Shown here: positions 15,434 through 24,046 of the stretch, in pieces | How positions within the stretch are numbered: position 1 is the first letter of the stretch | Layout of the letters: every line of letters starts with the position of its first letter | Assembly (NCBI RefSeq): GCF_934294775.1 | Contig: NZ_CAKRAH010000013.1 | Coordinates: 1-62,481 of the forward strand | Length of the DNA stretch: 62,481 bases | Direction of reading: 5' to 3' | Origin: an uncultured Dorea sp. | GTDB taxonomy: Bacteria > Bacillota > Clostridia > Lachnospirales > Lachnospiraceae | The notes under the pieces: generated by a model | What the model saw: the letters and a program-made list of their open reading frames with translations, nothing else | The model's database searches: none | Told to the model about the DNA's origin: nothing | Position numbers and translations under genes: made by a program

Positions 15434-16312
15434 TCAGTACCTCCTCTTGTTTTTTAATTCCTCGTACATTTCTATATAATTCTGATAACGAATGTTGTGG
15501 ATTTTTCCTTCTTCCAGCGCCTGTTTCACTGCACAGCCTGGTTCATGTACATGGTCACAGCCATTGAATCTGCACTGTCCTTCGTATTCGGAAAATTCCG
15601 GGAACAGATACTTCAGATCTTCTTTTTCATAGTCGTTTACATATAACGAACTAAATCCCGGTGTGTCCATGATGTAAGAATTCTCATCAATTGCAAATAA
15701 TTCTGAATGCCTTGTTGTATGCTTTCCTCTTTCAATCTTGGTGCTGATCGCACCGGTCTCTATCTCCGCTTCCGGCTGGAGTATATTGATAATAGAAGAC
15801 TTTCCTACTCCGGACGGTCCTGCAATCGCGGTTGTCTTCCCTTTTAGAAGTTCACGTATCTTTTCAATTCCACGTTCTTCTTTGGCGCTGACAAATACCA
15901 GTGGATAGCCGCATTTTTCATATATATCTTCCAGTTCTTTTACCTGCGGATCTGTTGCAATGTCTTCTTTATTAAAGCACAATACAACCGGAATCTCTTT
16001 ACTTTCCATCATAACTAAAAACCTGTCCAGCAGATTAAAATGCGGATCCGGCTTTGTGATGGCAAATACCACCAGTGCCTGATCTATATTCGCTACTGCC
16101 GGGCGGATTAGTTCATTTTTTCTTGGAAGGATTTTTACGATATTTCCTTTTTTTTCTGTTTCATCCAGAATCTCTATCTCTACATTATCTCCGACCAGAG
16201 GTTTGATCTTCTCTTTTCGGAACACGCCTTTTGCTTTACATTCATAAACACCGGATTCTACTACATGAACGTAGTAGAATCCGGCAATACCTTTTATAAT
16301 TTTTCCCTGCAT
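15434..16312 (-). CDS. rsgA: Small ribosomal subunit biogenesis GTPase RsgA
   Basis: A 292-residue circularly permuted GTPase that helps late 30S assembly. An N-terminal OB domain is followed by G4 CFNKED, G1 GPSGVGKSS and G3 DTPGFSS in the permuted order, then the zinc site CRFNGCDHVHEPGC. The gene starts 5 bases after the kinase stop and abuts rpe. Full length. Confidence 0.96.
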   Translation of the reverse strand: MQGKIIKGIAGFYYVHVVESGVYECKAKGVFRKEKIKPLVGDNVEIEILDETEKKGNIVKILPRKNELIRPAVANIDQALVVFAITKPDPHFNLLDRFLVMMESKEIPVVLCFNKEDIATDPQVKELEDIYEKCGYPLVFVSAKEERGIEKIRELLKGKTTAIAGPSGVGKSSIINILQPEAEIETGAISTKIERGKHTTRHSELFAIDENSYIMDTPGFSSLYVNDYEKEDLKYLFPEFSEYEGQCRFNGCDHVHEPGCAVKQALEEGKIHNIRYQNYIEMYEELKNKRRY

Positions 16313-16317
16313 ATCTC

Positions 16318-18393
16318 TTATTGATTTCCTTCGGTTCCAGTGCTTCCGGTTGTGTCACCGCCTGTTGTTCCACTCTGACTGTTATCTGTAGAACCATCAC
16401 TGGTATTTCCCGAATTATCTGAACCTGAATTATTCGATGGATTTGAGCCAAGGCTGACTACATAGCTGATCGTACTTCCTTTGGATACGCTTCCTGAAGA
16501 CGGGCTCATGGAAATAATCGTGCCCGCAGCATACGTATCGCTGTACTGTGAATCAGATTTATTCGTATACAGTCCGTTCTGTGATGCCCAGCTGTTCAAT
16601 TCTGACTCTGACTGTCCAACGAAGCCTCTGACTTCGATCTTCTCTTCTGGTTTTGGACCGGAACTTACAACAAGCGAAATACTTGTTCCAGCTGCCGCCT
16701 TCGTTCCAGCTGCAACTCCCTGACTGATGACCAGTCCCTTAGATACAGAATCACTGTACTGATAAGTAACTGATCCAACATTAAATCCATAATTTTTAAT
16801 TGTATTCTGTGCCGCAGAATCTTCCATACCTCTTACATTCGGAACGCTCTTCTTATCACTTCCCTTACTTACCAGCATGGTGATCTGTGTGCCTTTCTCA
16901 GCTTTGGTTCCAGCTGCAGGAGTTGTGCTGATGACATTACCATTTTCTACATTGTCATCATACTGGAAACTTGATGTTACCTTGAATCCTGCATCTTCCA
17001 GCTCTTTCTGTGCATCCGCTTCACTCTTACCGCTGACATCCGGTACGGATTTTGTATTACCGATCAATCCGGAACTTACAACAACTTCGATTCTTGTATG
17101 TGCGGATACCTTTGTTCCTGCTTCCGGAGTCTGTTTTGAAACCCTTCCTGCCTTATATTTCTTAGAGTCTTCTCTTGTAACTACATCATATCCAAGCTTC
17201 TTATCATTCAGAAGTTTCTTCGCCTTTTCTTCTGTCATACCTCTGACATCCGGCACTGTAATCTTCTTTGATGAACTGTCCGAATCTTCTGTCACTGCGC
17301 TTCCAAATGATTTGAATATTCCGGCCGCCTTACCAACCGCATAGATTGCTCCGATTGCAACAATTGCGATCACTACAGCTGTAAGAATCTTCATAAGCTT
17401 ATGCATACGGGGATTTACCTCTCCGGATTCCCCTCTGTCCATATACTCCGTATCATAGGAAGTTGTATCAAATGATTCTGTATCATCATCGTCATCATCC
17501 AGATCTTTGTCTGTCATGATCACCGTATTGGTATCCCCATAGGAATACCGTCCGATCCGAACAAAATCTCCATCCGGATCCACGAGTGAATGCTTCAGAT
17601 CCTGTATCAGCTCCATCGTGCTGCTGTATCTGCGTTCCGGACTTTTCTGTGTACATTTCATAATGATCTGTTCCAGACTATATGGTACTTCCGGTACAAG
17701 CTCTGATGGAGGTGTAATTTCCTGCTGCAGATGCTTCATTGCAACTTCTACAGTTGTCTCTCCGTCAAATGGAACCCTTCCTGTTACCATTTCGAACAGT
17801 GTAATACCGATGGAATAGATATCACTTCTCTGATCGCTGAATCCACCCCTTGCCTGTTCCGGTGATGTATAATGCACCGATCCCATTGCATTGGTACTGA
17901 CTGTATTAGAAGATAATGCTTTGGCAATACCAAAGTCCGTTACTTTTACTTTACCATCTTTGGAAATAATAATATTCTGTGGTTTAATATCACGGTGAAT
18001 AATCTCCGCTTTGTGCGCCGCACCAATACCGCTGCACATCTGGATTGCGATACTGATTGTTTCTTTGTGCGAGAGTCTTCCCTTTCTCTCGATATATTCT
18101 TTTAATGTAATACCCTCTACTAATTCCATGACCATATAATACAAGCCACGGTCTTCTCCAACGTCGTATACATTAACAACATTTGGATGTATCAGCCCGG
18201 CTGCTGCCTGAGCCTCGGAACGGAACTTCCGTACAAAATTCGCGTCCTCTTTATACTCTCTTTTGAGCACCTTGATCGCCACATAACGGTTCAGCATCTG
18301 ATCCCGGCCTTTATAGACGTCCGCCATCCCACCGGCACCAATCTTACTGAGTACGGCATATCGTTTGCCCAGTACGATTCCATCTTTTACCAT
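16318..18393 (-). CDS. prkC: Membrane serine/threonine kinase with PASTA domains
   Basis: A 691-residue PrkC/Stk kinase. The cytoplasmic kinase domain (about 12-270) has GAGGMADVYKG, the invariant Lys in VAIKVLK, HRDIKPQN and DFGIA. One membrane helix near 335-360 is followed by four PASTA repeats outside the cell, which sense muropeptides or lipid II in this family, and a Ser/Thr/Gly-rich, low-complexity tail of about 40 residues. The first three PASTA units start VPDV, VPDV and VPNV; the fourth is diverged (EVRGFVG). It overlaps prpC by 7 bases. It controls growth, division or sporulation by phosphorylation. Confidence 0.96.
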   Translation of the reverse strand: MVKDGIVLGKRYAVLSKIGAGGMADVYKGRDQMLNRYVAIKVLKREYKEDANFVRKFRSEAQAAAGLIHPNVVNVYDVGEDRGLYYMVMELVEGITLKEYIERKGRLSHKETISIAIQMCSGIGAAHKAEIIHRDIKPQNIIISKDGKVKVTDFGIAKALSSNTVSTNAMGSVHYTSPEQARGGFSDQRSDIYSIGITLFEMVTGRVPFDGETTVEVAMKHLQQEITPPSELVPEVPYSLEQIIMKCTQKSPERRYSSTMELIQDLKHSLVDPDGDFVRIGRYSYGDTNTVIMTDKDLDDDDDDTESFDTTSYDTEYMDRGESGEVNPRMHKLMKILTAVVIAIVAIGAIYAVGKAAGIFKSFGSAVTEDSDSSSKKITVPDVRGMTEEKAKKLLNDKKLGYDVVTREDSKKYKAGRVSKQTPEAGTKVSAHTRIEVVVSSGLIGNTKSVPDVSGKSEADAQKELEDAGFKVTSSFQYDDNVENGNVISTTPAAGTKAEKGTQITMLVSKGSDKKSVPNVRGMEDSAAQNTIKNYGFNVGSVTYQYSDSVSKGLVISQGVAAGTKAAAGTSISLVVSSGPKPEEKIEVRGFVGQSESELNSWASQNGLYTNKSDSQYSDTYAAGTIISMSPSSGSVSKGSTISYVVSLGSNPSNNSGSDNSGNTSDGSTDNSQSGTTGGDTTGSTGTEGNQ

Positions 18394-19130
18394 ATACTCA
18401 CCTCATCAGCAAGTGGCTCTGCCACGATAACCCCTATATTATCTCTTCCACCATTGCTGTTTGCTTTTTCTATTAACATCTGAACAGCTTCTACCACATC
18501 TCTGGCGCCCTTTACAATATTGAACATTTCTTCATCTTCTACCATATTGCTGAGTCCGTCTGTACACATCAGTATAATATCTCCCTTTTTCAGACGATAC
18601 TCGTAAATGTCAGGCTCTACATCTTCCTTTACACCGATTGCTCTTGTGATGATGTTCTTATCCGGATGGTTTCTGGCTTCTTCCGCCTTGATTCCTCCGA
18701 GACGTACCATCTCTTCTACCAGTGAATGGTCCTTGGAAAGCTGACGGATCTTATCATTGATCAGGTAGAGTCTGCTGTCTCCCACATTGGCAAAATATAA
18801 TGTATTGCCAACAACTGTTGCTGCTACCAGAGTTGTTCCCATGCCTTCCAGTCTGATATCTGTCGATGCTGCTTCTATCAGTTTATGATTCGCAATACTG
18901 ACCACGTTACGCAGAATTTCTTCAGGTTTATCCATAGGTGTCTTTTTCAATTCGTCTTTTAATACATTTACTGTATAACTGGACGCAAAATCTCCTGCCT
19001 TATGTCCTCCCATTCCATCGGCGACCGTAAGGAGATTTGGAAATGGTCCAATCGGTCTGTCTGTTACGTATACATAATCCTGATTGACTTCACGTTTTCT
19101 TCCTACATCAGTCATCGCATAAATTTTCAT
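18387..19130 (-). CDS. prpC: PP2C-family protein phosphatase
   Basis: A 247-residue PPM phosphatase opposing the PASTA kinase encoded next to it. Metal-binding motifs: the N-terminal REVNQDY, DGMGGHKAGD, GDSRLYLI, TDGLSNMV and GGRDNIGV. The start overlaps the rlmN stop by 23 bases and the stop overlaps prkC, so expression of the pair is tightly coupled. A GAGGT ribosome site lies inside rlmN. Confidence 0.95.
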   Translation of the reverse strand: MKIYAMTDVGRKREVNQDYVYVTDRPIGPFPNLLTVADGMGGHKAGDFASSYTVNVLKDELKKTPMDKPEEILRNVVSIANHKLIEAASTDIRLEGMGTTLVAATVVGNTLYFANVGDSRLYLINDKIRQLSKDHSLVEEMVRLGGIKAEEARNHPDKNIITRAIGVKEDVEPDIYEYRLKKGDIILMCTDGLSNMVEDEEMFNIVKGARDVVEAVQMLIEKANSNGGRDNIGVIVAEPLADEVSIW

Positions 19131-20178
19131 CTGTTTCTACCTCGCTTTTGGCTGCGTGTCTACGTCGCAACTGTCCACAGGCCCCGTCAATATCAGAGCC
19201 TCTTTCCTTTCTTATAGTAACATTAATTCCGTTTTTTTCAAGTTTATTTTTAAATTCCAGCGCATTTTTGCGGTCTGGCTTTTTAAAATCTCTTTCTTTG
19301 ATCGGATTTACCGGTATCAGATTCAGATGACAGTTTCTTCTTTTTAAAATTGCTGTCAGCTCCCTGATGTCATCTGGCTGATCGTTGACTCCCGCCACAA
19401 GGCTGTATTCAAATGTAATCCTTCTACCCGTCTTATCAAAGTAATAATCACAGGCATCCAATACCTCAGACAATTCGTATTTATTCGCTACCGGCATCAG
19501 TTTTTTACGTTTTTCCTGACTGGATCCGTGTAAGGATAATGCCAGCGTGATCTGAAGTCCTTCTTCTGCAAGCCTTCTCATATTCGGAACAATCCCACAT
19601 GTCGAAGCTGTGATATTTCTCTGGCTGATGTTCAGGCCATGTTCATCACTTAACATATGAATGAATTTCACGAAATTATCATAATTGTCAAGCGGTTCAC
19701 CGGTTCCCATAACGACTACATTCGAAACTCTTTCGCCAGTAATCTTCTGAATGTGATAGATCTGTCTTAACATCTCAGATGTCTCAAGGCTTCTGACCAG
19801 ACCACCGATCGTAGAAGCGCAGAACCGGCAGCCCATACGGCAGCCTGCCTGGGATGAGATACATACGGAGTTTCCATAATTGTATTTCATCAGTACACTT
19901 TCTACCATATTGCCATCTTCCAGTTCGAACAGGAACTTTTCTGTCGGATCTACTTTTGAAATCTGATGGTCTATCATCTTAACCTTCCGGATCTCATAAT
20001 TTTCTTTTAATTTTTCCCTGAGATTCTTAGAAAGATTCGTCATCTCATCAAAATCATCGGCCAGCTTTACATGAAGCCATTCATAAATCTGTTTGCTCCG
20101 GAATGCTTTTTCACCGATTGCAAGCATTTCTTCTTTTAATTCGTCATAATTATAAGAACATATATCTTTTTTACTCAT
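19108..20178 (-). CDS. rlmN: 23S rRNA/tRNA adenine C2-methyltransferase RlmN
   Basis: A 356-residue radical SAM enzyme that methylates A2503 of 23S rRNA and A37 of some tRNAs. The cluster motif CRMGCRFCAST (CxxxCxxC), the methyl-carrying cysteine region near the end (SDIDGACGQL) and GTGEPLDNYDN are present. It overlaps rsmB by 8 bases and prpC by 23. Start ATG follows AAAGGTG. Confidence 0.96.
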   Translation of the reverse strand: MSKKDICSYNYDELKEEMLAIGEKAFRSKQIYEWLHVKLADDFDEMTNLSKNLREKLKENYEIRKVKMIDHQISKVDPTEKFLFELEDGNMVESVLMKYNYGNSVCISSQAGCRMGCRFCASTIGGLVRSLETSEMLRQIYHIQKITGERVSNVVVMGTGEPLDNYDNFVKFIHMLSDEHGLNISQRNITASTCGIVPNMRRLAEEGLQITLALSLHGSSQEKRKKLMPVANKYELSEVLDACDYYFDKTGRRITFEYSLVAGVNDQPDDIRELTAILKRRNCHLNLIPVNPIKERDFKKPDRKNALEFKNKLEKNGINVTIRKERGSDIDGACGQLRRRHAAKSEVETDENLCDD

Positions 20179-21481
20179 GATTCACCTTTTTTAACATTGC
20201 AATGTAGAATCCATCTCCTGCATCAACTCCCGGAAGCATCTGCTTATCTTTTACTAGTTCAAATTCCGGATATTGCTTCAGGAACCATTCTACATTTCCC
20301 TCATTCTCTTCTCTGTGGATGGTGCAGGTACTATAAAGAAGCTTTCCTCCCGGTTTTACATATGTATTCACCACAGATAAAATCTTTCTCTGTAACTGTA
20401 CCAGATCTTTTTCTGTCTGTTCATTCATCTTATAACGCAGATCCGGCTTTTTGCCAAGCACGCCAAGTCCCGAACACGGAAGATCTGCGATCACGATATC
20501 CGCTGTCTCTTTCTTTTCCGGATCTCCGATGGTCGCATCATGGCATACGGCATCTATATTCTTTAGTCCGCTCCGGTTAATATTATCCCGGATCAGGTCT
20601 ACTTTATATTCCGACAAGTCTCTTGCTTCTACATGACCAGTTCCATTCAGAAGCTCTGCGATATGAATCGCCTTTCCTCCCGGCGCTGCACACACATCTA
20701 TCACCTGATCGTCTTCCTGTGGCTCCGCCCAGAGTGCTACCTGCATAGAACTTAAATCCTGTACCTGATAAAGACCGTCACAGAAGCTTCCAAGCACTCC
20801 CAGATGATCATATCCGGAAAGATATAATGCACATGGAACCTGTGCATCTTCTGTTACAGTTACCCCTTCTTCTTTCAGGATCTTTATCAGTTCTGATTTT
20901 GCGATCTTATGCTCATCAAAACGGACCGTCAGCGGGTGTTCTTTCAGGAATGCCTCTCCGATTGCTTTTACCGTATCTTCATCATATACATGCAGCCACT
21001 GCTTCACCAGCCATTCCGGAAGTGAATACCGTACGGAAATATATGCTGCCGTGTCTTTTTCATCCGGGTAACCGATCTTATCCAGGTTACGGCTGATATT
21101 ACGAAGCACTCCATTGACAAATCCTTTCAGATTGACAAATCCACGTTTTCCTGCCAGTTTTACTGCTTCATTACAAACAGCCGAATCCGGTACGCTGTCC
21201 ATATATTTCATCTGATATACGGAACTTCTCATAATCGTACGGATGACCGGCTTCATCTTATTTGCCTTTACTTTTGAGAACTGATTGATGATATAATCGA
21301 TCTCTATCATATGCTCAAGCGTTCCATTCACCACCCTTGTGATAAACGCCCGTTCTCTTTTATCCAGATACTGATATTTGTCCAGGACATTCTTCAATAC
21401 GATATGGCTGTATTCCCCATCTCTTGTAATCTGAAGCAGCATGTCCAGAACAAGTTCTCTTTCATTTACTGACGCCTGCAT
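20171..21481 (-). CDS. rsmB: 16S rRNA m5C967 methyltransferase
   Basis: A 436-residue RsmB/Sun protein: an N-terminal NusB-like RNA-binding domain (about 1-130), then the SAM-dependent methyltransferase with VCAAPGGKAIHIAELL, the catalytic ADLPCSGLGVLGKKPDLRY motif and STCTIHREENE. The ATG at 21481 follows AAGGAGG. A longer frame reaching 21538 would add a KESKESKK stretch made of three copies of a short repeat, without a ribosome site, so it is treated as leader. Confidence 0.95.
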   Translation of the reverse strand: MQASVNERELVLDMLLQITRDGEYSHIVLKNVLDKYQYLDKRERAFITRVVNGTLEHMIEIDYIINQFSKVKANKMKPVIRTIMRSSVYQMKYMDSVPDSAVCNEAVKLAGKRGFVNLKGFVNGVLRNISRNLDKIGYPDEKDTAAYISVRYSLPEWLVKQWLHVYDEDTVKAIGEAFLKEHPLTVRFDEHKIAKSELIKILKEEGVTVTEDAQVPCALYLSGYDHLGVLGSFCDGLYQVQDLSSMQVALWAEPQEDDQVIDVCAAPGGKAIHIAELLNGTGHVEARDLSEYKVDLIRDNINRSGLKNIDAVCHDATIGDPEKKETADIVIADLPCSGLGVLGKKPDLRYKMNEQTEKDLVQLQRKILSVVNTYVKPGGKLLYSTCTIHREENEGNVEWFLKQYPEFELVKDKQMLPGVDAGDGFYIAMLKKVNHE

Positions 21482-21540
21482 ACGTCCTCCTTTTTTACTT
21501 TCTTTACTTTCTTTACTCTCTTTCTCATAAAACAACACAT

Positions 21541-21617
21541 GGGAAACCGCTATAAAAGCAGTTTCCCTTTCTTATCACTTACGCTCTGGAGCGTGTCTGA
21601 AAATCATTTTTCAGACC
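21541..21617. terminator. Hairpins between the zinc peptidase gene and rsmB
   Basis: GGGAAAC..GTTTCCC at 21541-21567 and GTCTGAAAA/TTTTCAGAC at 21596-21617 are two stem-loops between the two leftward genes. Neither has a clean T-run on the transcribed strand, so partial termination or mRNA processing is more likely than full termination. Confidence 0.4.
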
Positions 21618-21628
21618 CACTCTGGCAA

Positions 21629-22333
21629 TTAATCATTTCTGCGGTTATTTGTCAGAAGCAGAATTCTCAGAAGCTGCAGGATTGCAGAAGCCGCACCTGC
21701 TACATAGGTCAATGCCGCAGCAGTCAGTACCTTTCTGGTATCCTTCACTTCACTTTCATATAACATTCCACTGTTACCAAGAATCTTAAGTGCCCTGTTC
21801 GATGCATTGAACTCAACCGGAAGTGTTACGATCTGGAATAATACCGCAAGTGAAAATGCAAGTATTCCAAAATTGATAAACATTGCTGATGATCTGCCAT
21901 TAAAGAACAGGCCAAGAATGATCAACGGCCATGCGATCGAACTTCCGAAATTCGCAACCGGCACCAGACTTCCTCTGATCTTAAGTGGCACATAACCTGT
22001 CGCATGCTGGACTGCATGTCCACACTCATGTGCCGCAACTCCAAGAGCAGCTACCGAAGTCGAATTATACGTTGCATCGGATAATCTTACGACTTTCGTT
22101 CTCGGATCATAATGATCGGTCAGATTACCGGAAATATGCTCGATACGCACATCATACAGTCCTTCCCTGTGAAGAATCTGTTCAGCCGCATCTCTTCCTG
22201 TCATTCCGGAATGGTTACGGATTCTGGAATATTTATTAAATGTAGAATTCATCTTCGCTGATGCCACCATACAGATCACTACGCCAAGTAATACTAATAC
22301 ATATGTCGGGTCAAAATACATTGGATAATACAT
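21629..22333 (-). CDS. Membrane zinc metallopeptidase, YugP type
   Basis: A 234-residue membrane protein of the putative neutral zinc metallopeptidase family (YugP). A first helix (YVLVLLGVVICMVAS) is followed by the zinc motif HECGHAVQHATG, then two or three more helices. The family's HExxH-type site has Cys at position 3 as HECGH, normal for YugP. Substrates are unknown. In this clostridial order it sits between fmt and rsmB. The gap before it contains the dyad TTGTGAA/TTCACAA. Confidence 0.88.
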   Translation of the reverse strand: MYYPMYFDPTYVLVLLGVVICMVASAKMNSTFNKYSRIRNHSGMTGRDAAEQILHREGLYDVRIEHISGNLTDHYDPRTKVVRLSDATYNSTSVAALGVAAHECGHAVQHATGYVPLKIRGSLVPVANFGSSIAWPLIILGLFFNGRSSAMFINFGILAFSLAVLFQIVTLPVEFNASNRALKILGNSGMLYESEVKDTRKVLTAAALTYVAGAASAILQLLRILLLTNNRRND

Positions 22334-22427
22334 AATTATCAGCCTCCTTACTCTCTATGACCTGCATTATATATGAAAATATACCCGAATAGTTCTTTTT
22401 CATACATTTTTAACAATTCTTAATCAT

Positions 22428-22446
22428 TTGTGAATAAAGTTCACAA
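22428..22446. promoter_or_regulatory. Dyad upstream of the zinc peptidase gene
   Basis: TTGTGAA-taaag-TTCACAA is a perfect 7-bp dyad in the 159-base gap between fmt and the zinc peptidase gene. It may be an operator for an internal promoter (a TATAAT lies at 22369-22364 on the minus strand); no regulator can be named. Confidence 0.35.
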
Positions 22447-22492
22447 CTATTTTTCTGTCTGATAATTCTAAAATGAAGTTCACGGCCAGCTT

Positions 22493-23437
22493 CTATTTTG
22501 TGTCCTGCGAAGAAAGTTCACTCCCAGCTTCTATCTGATAGCCGCGTAAGAATGCATCTGCCTCCATTCTCTTCTTTCCAGGAATTTGAAGTGCCAGAAC
22601 CTTTAAAAGTCCGTCTCCTGTCTGTACACAAAATCCGTCTTTTTCTACTTTCACAATGGTTCCCGGCTTCTCTTCTGTATTTCCTTCCACCACTTTTGCT
22701 TCCCAGATTTTCATCACTTTTCCGTTCCAGTCTGTGTATGCACTTGGCCATGGATTTAATCCACGGATCAGACATTCGATTTCTTTTGCCTGCTTGTTCC
22801 AGTCGATATCACCAAGCTTTTTATCCAGCATTCTTGCATATTCGGTCGGACTTTCTCCCTGTTTTTCCCAGGTTGCTGTCTTCTCTTCCAATGCCTTTAA
22901 AGTCTCTACACACAGTTTTGCTCCCGCCTCGGCAAGCTTGTCATGAAGACTTCCGCCTGTTTCATTCTCTGCCAGAGGAACCTCTGTCTTCATAATCATA
23001 TCGCCGGTATCAAGCCCTTCATTCATCTGCATAGTTGTTACACCAGAAACCTTATCTCCGTTGATGACTGCCCACTGGATCGGCGCCGCACCACGGTAAC
23101 TCGGAAGTAAGGATGCATGTACGTTGATACATCCATATGGTGTCATCTCCAGAATCTCTTTTGGAAGAATCTGTCCAAATGCAATGACCACCATAATATC
23201 CGCATCATATTTACGAAGTTCTTCTACAGCAGAAGCTTCTCTTATCTTTACCGGTTGAAATACCGGAATGCCATGTGCTACTGCTGCTTCTTTTACCGGT
23301 GTAAACTGCATCTTGCCGCCACGTCCCTTTGGCTTATCCGGCTGTGTAACTGCAAGTACCACTTCATGTCCGGCTTCGATCAGTGCCTCTAACGTTCCAA
23401 CGGAAAAATCCGGTGTTCCCATGAATATTACTTTCAT
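22493..23437 (-). CDS. fmt: Methionyl-tRNA formyltransferase
   Basis: A 314-residue enzyme formylating initiator Met-tRNA. The start MKVIFMGTPDFS, the formyl-folate site with NVHASLLPSYRGAAPIQWA, and the catalytic Asp in MNEGLDTGDM are clear. The ATG at 23437 follows GGAGG; the longer frame to 23455 overlaps def. It forms the usual def-fmt pair with one base between the def stop and this start. Confidence 0.96.
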   Translation of the reverse strand: MKVIFMGTPDFSVGTLEALIEAGHEVVLAVTQPDKPKGRGGKMQFTPVKEAAVAHGIPVFQPVKIREASAVEELRKYDADIMVVIAFGQILPKEILEMTPYGCINVHASLLPSYRGAAPIQWAVINGDKVSGVTTMQMNEGLDTGDMIMKTEVPLAENETGGSLHDKLAEAGAKLCVETLKALEEKTATWEKQGESPTEYARMLDKKLGDIDWNKQAKEIECLIRGLNPWPSAYTDWNGKVMKIWEAKVVEGNTEEKPGTIVKVEKDGFCVQTGDGLLKVLALQIPGKKRMEADAFLRGYQIEAGSELSSQDTK

Positions 23438-23438
23438 G

Positions 23439-23912
23439 TTATTCTTCCTCCTCATAATTCACATCATGCACTTCGCCCTCTACCAGTCTGGTATATAATT
23501 TACCATCCAGGTGATCGATCTCATGGCAGAATGCTCTTGCAAGAAGTCCCTCTCCTTCCAGGATCACTTCTTCCATATCTTCATTCAGTGCTTTTACTTT
23601 TGCGTAGTTTGGTCTTGTTACCATACCAGCTTTTCCAGGAAGACTTAAGCATCCCTCTTCTCCGGTCTGCTCACCGGATGTCTCTAAGATCACTGGATTG
23701 ATCAGTACGATCGGTCCTTCTCCTACATCGATCACTACGATACGTTTTAAGACTCCAACCTGAGGTGCCGCAAGGCCAACTCCCATTGCCTCATACATTG
23801 TATCTAACATATCGTTGATCAGTACCTGCGTACGAAGTGTCATCTTCGTTACTTCTTTACATTCTTTATTCAGGACTTCGTCCCCAAATTCTCTGATTGT
23901 TCTAAGTGCCAT
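23439..23912 (-). CDS. def: Peptide deformylase
   Basis: A 157-residue metallohydrolase removing the formyl group from new proteins. The three conserved motifs are present: GVGLAAPQVG, EEGCLSLPG with the metal Cys and HEIDHLDGKLY with the two metal His and the catalytic Glu. It is paired with fmt. Confidence 0.96.
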   Translation of the reverse strand: MALRTIREFGDEVLNKECKEVTKMTLRTQVLINDMLDTMYEAMGVGLAAPQVGVLKRIVVIDVGEGPIVLINPVILETSGEQTGEEGCLSLPGKAGMVTRPNYAKVKALNEDMEEVILEGEGLLARAFCHEIDHLDGKLYTRLVEGEVHDVNYEEEE

Positions 23913-24046
23913 ATTTCTTTCTCCTCTTGTATAAAGTTTTCTATCATTTTAGTCAAGCAGATATTCGAAATCCGCTTCGCAACTTTCTTGATTTGCTTAA
24001 AACGCTGTCATTGGATTGTTCTGTAGCTATGCCGCTCCCACAATCC

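Noticed and set aside
21482..21538. N-terminal extension of RsmB with KESKESKK
   Set aside because: AAGGAGG precedes the ATG at 21481, while the upstream start has no ribosome site; the stretch is a simple tandem repeat in the leader.
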